From contig JAYTXY010000082.1 of NCBI GenBank assembly GCA_043742705.1, positions 1-22,908 of the forward strand: DNA of 22,908 nucleotides, read 5' to 3'. The position numbers and the translations under genes were made by a program. Below, piece after piece: positions 14,221-21,428 of this stretch (its first letter is position 1; the number at the start of each line of letters is the position of its first letter). Under the pieces are notes generated by a model. It was not told where the DNA came from. It did not search any database and saw only the letters and a program-made list of their open reading frames with translations. This DNA comes from JAPLDA01 sp043742705. Lineage in GTDB: Bacteria; Bacteroidota; Bacteroidia; AKYH767-A; 2013-40CM-41-45.

Positions 14221-15141
14221 TTATTCGAGAACAAGGTATGGTGCAAGTTTACGGTAAAGTTCCTCATTTACCAAAGGGATCTTTTTGATTTCATCAATGC
14301 TGTGAAAACCCTTGTGTTGCTTGCGATAATTAAGAACCACTCCTGCCAACTGGTAACCAATGTAAGGATGAATTCTAAGCGTATTAAAATCAGCTGTATT
14401 GAGATTAACTTTCCGGATATTCGTTGAATCTTTAAGAAAAATATTCGGAAGCAAGGTTTGATAAAGCGAATCAGATAATCCCCACACTTCGAGTAATTGC
14501 TCCTTGTTTGTAAAGCCGCCAAGTTTATCCCTGTAAATTGAAATACGTCTTGCGAATCCCGGACCAATTCCCCTGAGTTTATCCAGCTCAAGTGAATCAG
14601 CAGTTCCAATATCAACAAGCAAAGGTGGGCGTTCAAATTTCCTTTTTTCCTTCTCAGGAAAATCGGGTTTCGTTGCCGGAATGTTGATGAATGGTTCAAT
14701 GCGATTGTAATCCTTCTCAGAAATGCAGAACATTTTTTTCACGTCTTCTTTCGAGCGAAACTTTCCTCCCTTCGATTCATAGTTCTTGATTACGTTTGCC
14801 TGCTTCTCGCTGAAACCTAATCGCTGCCAGTCTTCAGAAGGAAGGTTATTCGGGTTGAAGACAAACAGTTCTGCTTTTCGTTTTTCCGGCCTTTCATTCT
14901 CTTTGGCTTCGCTGATTTCAGAATCATTTGAATTATCAGCGGATGCATAAAAATCATTCACCTCCTTTTTGAACTGAGAAAAATCCTGAGGAAGTTCTTT
15001 TGAAGGAAAATATTTTAAATAAATGAGCAAAGAGATTTGTGCGAGGATGATCAGCAGCAATGCAAAAACACCTCTTCTTTCTCTTCTTGAAAATGAAAGA
15101 TAATCCTTCCAGGTATCCCTGAAGACTGAACGCTTTTTCAC
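14221..15141 (-). CDS. Membrane-anchored helix-hairpin-helix DNA-binding protein (ComEA-like)
   Basis: This 306-residue protein has one N-terminal membrane helix (about 24-45, GVFALLLIILAQISLLIYL) after a basic cytoplasmic stretch, an acidic/lysine-rich linker and three helix-hairpin-helix units. The units start near residue 112 (LGFSEKQANVIKNYESKGG), 187 (LDKLRGIGPGFARRISIYRD) and 255 (LRIHPYIGYQLAGVVLNYRK). The middle unit has the classic G-I-G-P-G hairpin that contacts the DNA backbone. The layout fits ComEA, the periplasmic DNA receptor of natural transformation, although Bacteroidota have many such proteins of unproven role. It starts at GTG 15141. It lies downstream of the RmlD-like gene across a 171-base gap with a strong hairpin, so it is probably transcribed on its own. 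Confidence 0.8.
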   Translation of the reverse strand: MKKRSVFRDTWKDYLSFSRRERRGVFALLLIILAQISLLIYLKYFPSKELPQDFSQFKKEVNDFYASADNSNDSEISEAKENERPEKRKAELFVFNPNNLPSEDWQRLGFSEKQANVIKNYESKGGKFRSKEDVKKMFCISEKDYNRIEPFINIPATKPDFPEKEKRKFERPPLLVDIGTADSLELDKLRGIGPGFARRISIYRDKLGGFTNKEQLLEVWGLSDSLYQTLLPNIFLKDSTNIRKVNLNTADFNTLRIHPYIGYQLAGVVLNYRKQHKGFHSIDEIKKIPLVNEELYRKLAPYLVLE

Positions 15142-15181
15142 GACTAAAAAAATTTTAATTGTAGTCTTCGTGTTTCTCAGT

Positions 15182-15230
15182 GCTCTTAGTGTCTTTGTGG
15201 TAAAACTTTAACCACTCAGACACTAAGAGC
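15182..15230. repeat. CTTAGTGTC inverted repeat (long hairpin)
   Basis: Two 20-base arms (15182-15201 and 15211-15230) pair at 18 of 20 positions across a nine-base loop. The core of each arm is GCTCTTAGTGTC or its complement. A third CACTAAGA word follows at 15240-15247. The gap around it (15142-15312) is otherwise AT-rich with A-runs and no gene. It lacks a T-run on either side, so it is not a simple terminator. Confidence 0.7.
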
Positions 15231-15312
15231 ACAAAGGTTCACTAAGAATTACTTTTAGTAAAAAAAATAAAAAACAAAATTTAAATGTACCTGATAAAAA
15301 ATAAAAAAATAT

Positions 15313-16224
15313 TCAAATCTTAAATTTTTCCAATTGCTTTTTCACGATGGACAATCCTTCCAAAAATGTATGGGGATGAAAATCAAGATCACGTGTTGCT
15401 TTCGAAATGATGAATCCTGTTACAGGCGGGCGTTTCGCCGGCTGTTTCAAGGACTCGGAAGAAATCGGATTTATGAAAGACTGATCGAGGTGAAAATAAT
15501 CTGCAACAATTTTCACCATGTCGAGAACACACATCGTTTCCCTTCCTGAAACGTGGTAAATACCGACAGCCTCCTTTAATGCAGCATTGATGCAGGCATC
15601 AGCAAGATCTTCCGCCAGAGTCGGGGAACGAAACTGATCGTTAATGACGTTGATGGTTTGTTTTTTCTCGATTGAATTCTTTGCCCACAACACGACATTG
15701 GATCTGCTGTTATCATCCACGACTCCGTAAATGATGATGGTACGAATAATCGTCCACCGAATTTTACTTTTCTGCAAAAGCAATTCACCATCATACTTCG
15801 ACTGCGCATAAAAACTCAGCGGATTCGGTTCGTCTTCTTCCACATACGGACCTTTCTCTCCGTCAAAAACAAAATCAGTGGAAAGATGAACAAGTTGCGT
15901 ATTGTGCTTTTCACATGCATCAATCAAATACTGAACAGCAGTTACATTCAACTTCACTGCTTCTTCTTTTTTTGTTTCGCAAGCATCCACATTCGTCAAC
16001 GCTGCCGTATTAATGATTGCATCGGGTTTATAAAGTGCAATTATTTTTTCAACCTGCTTTTGATCTGTGATATCAAGTGATTCATAGGTGTAACCATCCT
16101 TCGCTGACATCCTGTTCGCTCCAATTGCGGTGGAAATACATTGCACGTCTTTCCTGTTACGCAATACGTAAATTATCTTCTGCCCTAAAAGTCCGTTGCT
16201 GCCTGTAACAAGAATTGTTTTCAA
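15313..16224 (-). CDS. RmlD-like sugar-nucleotide reductase (dTDP-4-dehydrorhamnose reductase family)
   Basis: This is a 303-residue extended short-chain dehydrogenase. The NAD(P)-binding motif GSNGLLGQ lies at 8-15, INTAALTNVDACE at 71-83, STDFVFDGEKGPY at 115-127 and the catalytic Y139-x-x-x-K143 in FYAQSKYDGE. All match the RmlD/SDR family, which reduces dTDP-4-dehydro-6-deoxy-L-mannose to dTDP-L-rhamnose. No rmlA, B or C gene lies nearby, so another sugar nucleotide is possible, as for the related SDRs of cell-wall glycan synthesis. The start is TTG 16224, directly before the strand MKTILVTGSNG; no ATG is near. It begins 17 bases after the K+ channel stop and probably shares its mRNA. Confidence 0.8.
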   Translation of the reverse strand: MKTILVTGSNGLLGQKIIYVLRNRKDVQCISTAIGANRMSAKDGYTYESLDITDQKQVEKIIALYKPDAIINTAALTNVDACETKKEEAVKLNVTAVQYLIDACEKHNTQLVHLSTDFVFDGEKGPYVEEDEPNPLSFYAQSKYDGELLLQKSKIRWTIIRTIIIYGVVDDNSRSNVVLWAKNSIEKKQTINVINDQFRSPTLAEDLADACINAALKEAVGIYHVSGRETMCVLDMVKIVADYFHLDQSFINPISSESLKQPAKRPPVTGFIISKATRDLDFHPHTFLEGLSIVKKQLEKFKI

Positions 16225-16241
16225 TTGAATTATAAAATTTA

Positions 16242-17276
16242 TTAAGTGTTCAAAATTTCTTTGAACTTACTCACCTGTTCCTGCGTTCCAAGAACAAAAA
16301 GTTTAGCGTCCTGTTGCATGATCGTATCCGGTGGAGGGTTTATGACATATTCACCTTCTGCTGTTTTGAAACCGATGATGTTTGCACCTGTTTTATTCCG
16401 CACTTCAAGTTCGCGGATTGATTTATTACGCATGCGTTCAGGCAAACTGTCGAACAATATTTCTTCGAGCTTGATGTTGATACGTCCGGTTATGTGATCA
16501 ATGAATTCCAACACGTCCGGCTTCACAACCAATGCAGCCATGTGCGTTCCACCAATTTTATCGGGCATGATGACACTGTCGGCTCCTGCTCTTTTCAATT
16601 TACTTTCTGTTCCGTCATCGGATGCGCGGCTGATTATTTTCAGCTTTGGATTTATTTCCCGTGCGGAAAGCACCACGAAAAGGTTTGCGGCATCGCTGGG
16701 TAAAGCTGTAATCAAAGCCTTTGCCCGCTTCAATCCTGCTTCAAGAAGTACATCATCCTGTGTGGCATCACCTTCAATGAAAAGCAGTTCTTCGGTCTCA
16801 CGCATGCGAGCTACAATATCCGGGTTCGATTCCACAGCGACAAACAATTCATTTTGTGAACGCAGTTGGTCGCATGCCTGTCTACCATTGCGACCGTAGC
16901 CGCACACAATGATGTGGTTCTGTAATTTTAGTATTTCCTTGTTCACCTGGTAATGTCTGAAATAAGTCTGGAACTCTCCTTCGATCACATATTTCGTAAT
17001 CACAGAAACTGCATACGCGAAAGTTCCGATGCTAAAGATAATGAGAAAAGATGTAAATAACTTTCCGGCATCACTCAGTGGATTTATTTCCCTGTAACCC
17101 ACCGTTGCCACGGTGATGATGGTCATGAAAAAAGAATCAAGCAACGAGTAGTGCTCAATGAAAATATAACCCGCTACTCCGATCGTCAGCATGATGACAA
17201 TCAGCCCTCCTGCGTGGTAAAGTTTTCGGAAGTAATGGTAATTTGTCTTCCAGCTATTGCCTGAAAATAGTCCCAT
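16242..17276 (-). CDS. Two-helix potassium channel with RCK (TrkA-N/TrkA-C) domains
   Basis: This is a 344-residue inner-membrane channel subunit. TM1 (about 24-42, GLIVIMLTIGVAGYIFIEHY), a pore loop and TM2 (about 72-95) form the pore. A cytoplasmic RCK domain with nucleotide-binding GYGRNGRQ (126-133) and a C-terminal TrkA-C domain (IIGFKTAEGEYVINPPPDTI) follow. It probably passes K+ under ligand control. The selectivity filter reads TVGYRE (58-63) where the canonical one is TVGYGD. I use ATG 17276; the in-frame TTG 17285 would lie within a probable -7 box. The RmlD-like gene follows after 17 bases. Confidence 0.87.
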   Translation of the reverse strand: MGLFSGNSWKTNYHYFRKLYHAGGLIVIMLTIGVAGYIFIEHYSLLDSFFMTIITVATVGYREINPLSDAGKLFTSFLIIFSIGTFAYAVSVITKYVIEGEFQTYFRHYQVNKEILKLQNHIIVCGYGRNGRQACDQLRSQNELFVAVESNPDIVARMRETEELLFIEGDATQDDVLLEAGLKRAKALITALPSDAANLFVVLSAREINPKLKIISRASDDGTESKLKRAGADSVIMPDKIGGTHMAALVVKPDVLEFIDHITGRINIKLEEILFDSLPERMRNKSIRELEVRNKTGANIIGFKTAEGEYVINPPPDTIMQQDAKLFVLGTQEQVSKFKEILNT

Positions 17277-17282
17277 GTATTT

Positions 17283-17290
17283 CAAATCTA
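17283..17290 (-). promoter_or_regulatory. Probable -7 box for the K+ channel gene
   Basis: TAGATTTG on the minus strand (17290 to 17283) fits TAnnTTTG and ends 6 bases before ATG 17276. This would give a leaderless or nearly leaderless mRNA. No TTTG stands at the expected -33 position; the region upstream is taken up by ACGAAT repeats. Confidence 0.3.
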
Positions 17291-17320
17291 CGAATCACGA
17301 ATTTGTACGAATATACGAAT
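17290..17320. repeat. ACGAAT degenerate tandem repeat
   Basis: ACGAAT occurs at 17290-17295, 17297-17302, 17307-17312 and 17315-17320 with short variable spacers. It abuts the possible -7 box of the K+ channel gene. The rest of the 130-base gap up to pspC is AT-rich, and I see nothing further in it. Confidence 0.55.
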
Positions 17321-17406
17321 TCTGGTACGCTTAAACTCTGACCAATTCATAATTCCCGGATAGTATATAAAATTATTAATGAAGCACTGTTGAATAAACA
17401 AAATAT

Positions 17407-17634
17407 CTAAAGATCCCAAACAGAAGACCGTTTGCTCCCGACATAACTTTTCATCTTCAGCCAAAAGGCAAGAATCATATATACAATCAGCGGTGAACCG
17501 ATGGTGAGAAAAGAAGCATAGATAAAAAATAAACGTATGACGGAAGTACGCATCTGCAGTTTCTCACCAATGCGGGCGCATACTCCAAAAGCCTGCTTCT
17601 CAAAATAATCCCTGATCCATTGAATAAGATTCAT
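17407..17634 (-). CDS. PspC-domain small membrane protein
   Basis: This 75-residue protein is made of one PspC domain. An N-terminal segment typical of the family (FGVCARIGEKLQMRTSVIRL) is followed by a strongly hydrophobic helical hairpin (FFIYASFLTIGSPLIVYMIL) and a basic tail. PspC proteins sense or respond to inner-membrane stress in other phyla; in Bacteroidota short stand-alone versions are common and little studied. ATG 17634 overlaps the stop of the upstream DUF2851 gene by four bases (ATGA), so the two are translationally coupled. No pspA or pspF is in the window. Confidence 0.87.
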   Translation of the reverse strand: MNLIQWIRDYFEKQAFGVCARIGEKLQMRTSVIRLFFIYASFLTIGSPLIVYMILAFWLKMKSYVGSKRSSVWDL

Positions 17635-18908
17635 GTGTGTTGATTGATTATTTTATTTCCTATGCCGCAAGTTAGGCATTTTTTCAGTTCACAATATTCA
17701 CTTTTTAATTGAAGCAATGCCTGAGAACGGTATGCTGAAACGGGTACGACACCTACTCTTACCCAACCGTTGATAACGCTGTTTTTTTCAAAAGGTAGTT
17801 GTTCCAGGAATCTCAAAGCACGTTGCTGATAGATTTCATTGGATCGATTTTTTCCATACGCAAATAAAAAAGGAACGATGGTGTTGATCACGATATTCTG
17901 AAAGGATTTTTTTCCAAAGTGTTTTTCCGTTGGAGCAGATGTCTTATCAAACACAAAATGAGTCTTCCAATAATCCGACACTTTCACATTAAAATAATCA
18001 GAAAGATCTTCGAGACTTTCACACTCCAGTATTCTTGAAAACAGATGAGATGATTGATGAACCAGTTGTGTAAACTGGGAAATCCTGACGGTAGGAAAAT
18101 TCACCGGGCGCAAGCGGAGAAATTTCCACTGATGTTCATTAATGGATTCGAGCTTAAATTTATTCTTCAGAAATAAATATTCTCTTTTCAATTCATTCGG
18201 ATAATCATCAATAAATTTTCTCTCAAGCATTCCTGCTTGCCCGAACAACATGGCTTCAAGTTGGTTCACATGATCCTTGTGTTTAGCAAGAAAACTTAAC
18301 GGCAACGAACGTGCAAGCACTTCAAACGGAATCGCATTGATCTTGAATCCAAAATTTTTTGCGAGATGATGATAGAAGGTTTCTTCCCAATTGTTGCCGT
18401 TTGATTCAAGGGATGAAAAAACAGATTCCGTTTTTCTTTCCAACCGTTCAGTCAACATTCGATCGAGCCAGTTGTCAATGACGAATTTGTCAACTTCCGA
18501 AATTCGATGCTCACAAGGAATCCAGCGTTTGCTCAGGCAAAGTTCCTTGTAATTTTTCCAAAGGTTTTCATCGAACTTTCTTTTTAACTCAAGTGAAGGA
18601 ATAATTGATCCATTCCTTCGCACGATCACTTCATCATTCTCATACACGACATGAAGGATGACAGAATCGTAAGCCTGATCCTTTTCATGCGCATGATTTT
18701 TCCAGTCTGATGATTTCAGGTGAATCTCTACGTTACCAGCCCAAAGAGTGTTTCCGATTTTCACCTGCGCATTAAAAAAGTCAGGACCTGCATCGGTGTT
18801 GTATTGACCGGTTTTAATGATTTCGATGGATTCGCCATCACATGTTTCCAGTTCAGGGAAATTAAAAAGTTTTAACTTCCACAAATGGTGAAGAAAGTCT
18901 TCGTTCAT
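17631..18908 (-). CDS. DUF2851 family protein
   Basis: This is a 425-residue soluble protein of the DUF2851 family, which is confined largely to Bacteroidota and has no known function. The family's N-terminal signature is clear: FLHHLWKLKLF at 5-15, TGQYNTDAGPDFFNAQV at 33-49, WAGNVEIHLKSSDW at 56-69 and ILHVVYENDE at 84-93. The order P42-D43, then E61-I-H-L-K65, recalls the PD-(D/E)xK nuclease core. That is my inference from spacing, not an established activity. The rest is helical with a cysteine pair near the end (KKCLTCGIGN). It overlaps pspC by ATGA. The upstream 111 bases hold a palindrome and A/T runs but no clear promoter. Confidence 0.87.
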   Translation of the reverse strand: MNEDFLHHLWKLKLFNFPELETCDGESIEIIKTGQYNTDAGPDFFNAQVKIGNTLWAGNVEIHLKSSDWKNHAHEKDQAYDSVILHVVYENDEVIVRRNGSIIPSLELKRKFDENLWKNYKELCLSKRWIPCEHRISEVDKFVIDNWLDRMLTERLERKTESVFSSLESNGNNWEETFYHHLAKNFGFKINAIPFEVLARSLPLSFLAKHKDHVNQLEAMLFGQAGMLERKFIDDYPNELKREYLFLKNKFKLESINEHQWKFLRLRPVNFPTVRISQFTQLVHQSSHLFSRILECESLEDLSDYFNVKVSDYWKTHFVFDKTSAPTEKHFGKKSFQNIVINTIVPFLFAYGKNRSNEIYQQRALRFLEQLPFEKNSVINGWVRVGVVPVSAYRSQALLQLKSEYCELKKCLTCGIGNKIINQHT

Positions 18909-18971
18909 AAAAGAAAAAATTTAAAAGTGGTACTGATTAAAAAAAATTATAAAATATTTTTTTTCTCATTC

Positions 18972-19007
18972 TTGACATGCTGTCCACAGTCGACTGTGGA
19001 CTGTCAA
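18972..19007. repeat. Perfect 20-bp palindrome with nested outer arms
   Basis: GTCCACAGTC and its exact reverse complement meet at 18982-19001 with no spacer. Outside them TTGACA (18972-18977) pairs with TGTCAA (19002-19007) across a four-base bulge, for 16 possible base pairs. It lies 12 bases after the pyrF stop. A diverged relative is at 7056-7075. The plus strand continues with CTTTTC, and there is no T-run on the minus strand, so it is not an obvious pyrF terminator. Confidence 0.75.
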
Positions 19008-19019
19008 CTTTTCAAAACT

Positions 19020-19850
19020 CTATTTCAAAAATTCACCAAGAAATTTTTTCATTTCCTGTTGAACCGTTCTCGCTTCGCTGGAAGCTGCTTCAGCAAAATT
19101 TTCCGTTGAAGAAGCAAAGATAATCTGTCGCGATGAATTAACAAGAAGTCCGCATCCACTATTCATTCCGTATTTTGAAACTTCCTGTAAACTTCCGCCC
19201 TGCGCGCCCACTCCGGGAACAAGGAGAAAATGATCGGGAACCATTTTTCTTATGTCAGCAAAAAATTCCGCTTTCGTAGCACCCACAACGTACATCATGT
19301 TGTCGGGAGTTCCCCACTGTTGGGATAAGGCAAGCACTTCCTGGTAGAGATATCGAACTTCGGATTTTGAATTGCGGATCTCGGATTTTTGAAAATCATT
19401 TGCTCCTTCATTGGAAGTAAGAGCAAGCAGAATTGCCCATTTGTCTTTGTAATTCAGAAACGGTTTTACAGAATCGCTTCCCATGTAGGGAGTCACAGTT
19501 ACGGAATCAAAACCATACTGTTCAAAAAAAGTCTTCGCATACATGTCAGACGTATTTCCAATATCTCCACGCTTTGCATCGGCAATGGTGAAACAATCCT
19601 TCGGAATATACTGAACTGTTTTCTCCAGGCTTTGTAATCCTTTCCAGCCAAGGCTTTCATAGAAAGCGAGATTGGGTTTGTATGCTACGCAAAAATCCTT
19701 TGTAGCATCAATGATTTGTTTGTTGAATTCAAAAACAGGATCATCCGTTTGCAACAAGTGTTTCGGAATTTTTGAAATGTCAGTATCGAGTCCGACGCAC
19801 AAATACGATTCTTTCCTTTTTATCTGTTCGAAAAGTTCTGGCCGGGTCAT
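19020..19850 (-). CDS. pyrF: Orotidine 5'-phosphate decarboxylase (long, type 2 form)
   Basis: This 276-residue cytoplasmic enzyme decarboxylates OMP to UMP, the last step of pyrimidine synthesis. It is of the longer subfamily common in Bacteroidota. The substrate-binding LCVGLDTDISKIP (17-29), the catalytic D91-x-K93-x-x-D96 (ADAKRGDIGNT), the phosphate-site PYMGSDSVKPFL and LVPGVGAQGGSL are intact. Residues 155-166 (KSEIRNSKSEVR) are odd: their DNA is a degenerate ATCCGCAATT-type repeat like the intergenic one at 5491-5532. They sit after ALTSNEGANDFQ, in what should be a surface loop, so activity is probably kept. ATG 19850 opens on MTRPELFEQIKRK, normal for the family. It diverges from the permease gene across a heptamer microsatellite. 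Confidence 0.95.
   Translation of the reverse strand: MTRPELFEQIKRKESYLCVGLDTDISKIPKHLLQTDDPVFEFNKQIIDATKDFCVAYKPNLAFYESLGWKGLQSLEKTVQYIPKDCFTIADAKRGDIGNTSDMYAKTFFEQYGFDSVTVTPYMGSDSVKPFLNYKDKWAILLALTSNEGANDFQKSEIRNSKSEVRYLYQEVLALSQQWGTPDNMMYVVGATKAEFFADIRKMVPDHFLLVPGVGAQGGSLQEVSKYGMNSGCGLLVNSSRQIIFASSTENFAEAASSEARTVQQEMKKFLGEFLK
19353..19388 (-). repeat. Intergenic-type repeat inside the pyrF coding sequence
   Basis: On the minus strand the words AAATCCGA, GATCCGCAATTC and AAAATCCGAA follow one another in frame. The 11-mer ATCCGCAATTC is identical to 5517-5527. The segment encodes pyrF residues 155-166, with no frameshift or stop. Confidence 0.65.
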
Positions 19851-19861
19851 GCTGTGAAAGT

Positions 19862-19894
19862 AGAAAATTTATTTACTTGCATGGCAAGAGTTCA
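19862..19894 (-). promoter_or_regulatory. Possible pyrF promoter using the edge of the heptamer repeat
   Basis: On the minus strand the last repeat copy supplies TTTG. After 21 bases TAAATTTT follows, matching TAnnTTTG except at the last base, a short way before pyrF ATG 19850. The match is imperfect, and AT-rich sequence gives such hits easily. Confidence 0.25.
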
Positions 19895-19960
19895 AAGTTC
19901 AAAGTTCAAAGTTCAAAGTTCAAAGTTCAAAGTTCAAAGTTCAAAGTTCAAAGTTCAAAG
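19891..19960. repeat. Perfect heptamer microsatellite (TTCAAAG) x10
   Basis: Ten uninterrupted, identical TTCAAAG units fill exactly 70 bases between the divergent pyrF and amino acid permease genes. There are no spacers and no flanking repeats, so it is not a CRISPR array. The perfect identity suggests recent expansion or active slippage. Read on the minus strand, each unit contains TTTG. Confidence 0.95.
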
Positions 19961-20009
19961 TTTTTAGTTTTTAATTGATTCTGGATCTTAATTCACCTAA
20001 ATAAAAAAC

Positions 20010-21386
20010 ATGGAAGAGCAAAACGACAAAAAGAAATTATCGCTCCTTGACTCTACAACCATCATCATGGGTTCGATGATTGGTTCAGGAATCTTCATTG
20101 TATCAGCGGGGATTGCCCAAAAAGTAAACTCACCGGGGTTGCTCATGCTTGCGTGGATTGTCACAGGTGTGATTACCATTCTCGCTGCCTTGAGTTACGG
20201 AGAGCTTGCTGCCATGTTTCCGAGAGCGGGCGGACAATATGTTTATCTGAGAGAAGCTTACAATCCCTTGTTTGGTTTTCTCTATGGATGGACGTTGTTC
20301 ACCGTTATTCAAACAGGAACAATTGCTGCTGTGGGCGTTGCGTTTGCAAAGTTCACAGGCGTTTTCTGGAAAGACATTTCGGGTGATAATTTTCTTTTCA
20401 GCATCGGAACGTTTCATGTCAGTACGCAACAACTTCTCGCCATTTTGGTGATTGTATTACTTACCGTTTATAATTACCGTGATGTAAAAACGGGAGCACG
20501 ACTTCAGAATATTTTTACAATCACGAAGGCAGTAGCACTGCTCGCATTGGTGGTAGTTGGAATTTACTTCGGGCTCAACGGTCACGGCACAACTCAAAAC
20601 TTTACACCACTTTTTCCTGATGCAATGACGTGGACTACGATTGGAATTTTCGGAGGAGCATTAACAGGTTCTCTGTTTTCTGCTGACGCCTGGAACAACA
20701 TCACCTACACGGCAGGAGAAGTGAGAAACCCAAAACGGAATCTTCCTCTTTCACTCCTTATAGGAACATCGATCGTGATAGCACTATACATCCTTGCCAA
20801 CTTTGCCTATGTGTATGTGCTCGGAATTGATAAAATAAAAGTAGCAGAGAACGATCGCGTTGCAACATTACTTATGCAAACCGTGTTGGGTGACAGCGGA
20901 AAATTTTTGATGGCTGCACTTATTATGATTTCAACATTCGGTTGCCTGAACGGGGTGATACTTACTGCAGCGCGCGTCTATTATGCCATGGCGAAAGACG
21001 GTTTGTTTTTTAAACAAGCCGGAGTCCTCAATAAAAATCATGTTCCTGCTAAGTCTCTGACGATGCAATGCATCTGGTCGTGTGTACTTTGTTTTTCCGG
21101 CTCGTACGGTGATCTCTTAGATTATGTGATGTTCGCAGTGATGATTTTCTACGTGCTGACTGTAACCGGGCTTTTCATTCTCAGGGTGAAGAGACCTGAT
21201 GCAGAGCGACCTTACAAAGCAGTTGGTTATCCGATCCTTCCCGCAATTTATGTTTTGCTGGCACTTGCAGTTTCCGTTTTCATGATTCTGAACAACGGAA
21301 AGAATTGTCTGTGGGGTGCATTGATCATGCTTGCGGGAGTTCCCGTTTATTTTCTGATCAATAAAAAAGCGAATCCGGAAAAATAG
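20010..21386 (+). CDS. APC-family amino acid permease
   Basis: This is a 458-residue inner-membrane transporter with about 12 hydrophobic helices, the usual size and layout for the amino acid-polyamine-organocation superfamily. TM1 carries the unwound substrate motif GSMIGSGIF (21-29). TM2-TM3 hold LSYGELAAMFPRAGGQYVYLREAYNP, split here only by loops and typical of the LAT/YfnA-like branch. TM6 has GALTGSLFSADAWNNITYTAGEVRNPKRNLP, also diagnostic. It imports or exchanges amino acids; the substrate cannot be told by eye. ATG 20010 has an A-rich upstream region without a Shine-Dalgarno. The gene stands alone, divergent from pyrF and convergent with the adhesin-like gene. The heptamer repeat ends 49 bases before its start. 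Confidence 0.93.
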   Translation: MEEQNDKKKLSLLDSTTIIMGSMIGSGIFIVSAGIAQKVNSPGLLMLAWIVTGVITILAALSYGELAAMFPRAGGQYVYLREAYNPLFGFLYGWTLFTVIQTGTIAAVGVAFAKFTGVFWKDISGDNFLFSIGTFHVSTQQLLAILVIVLLTVYNYRDVKTGARLQNIFTITKAVALLALVVVGIYFGLNGHGTTQNFTPLFPDAMTWTTIGIFGGALTGSLFSADAWNNITYTAGEVRNPKRNLPLSLLIGTSIVIALYILANFAYVYVLGIDKIKVAENDRVATLLMQTVLGDSGKFLMAALIMISTFGCLNGVILTAARVYYAMAKDGLFFKQAGVLNKNHVPAKSLTMQCIWSCVLCFSGSYGDLLDYVMFAVMIFYVLTVTGLFILRVKRPDAERPYKAVGYPILPAIYVLLALAVSVFMILNNGKNCLWGALIMLAGVPVYFLINKKANPEK

Positions 21387-21428
21387 ATCGAATAAGAAGT
21401 TACCGGATTGGTCGGCTAAAAAATATTC

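Noticed and set aside
19891..19960. CRISPR array
   Set aside because: The units are 7 bases long and contiguous, with no spacers, and no cas gene is present.
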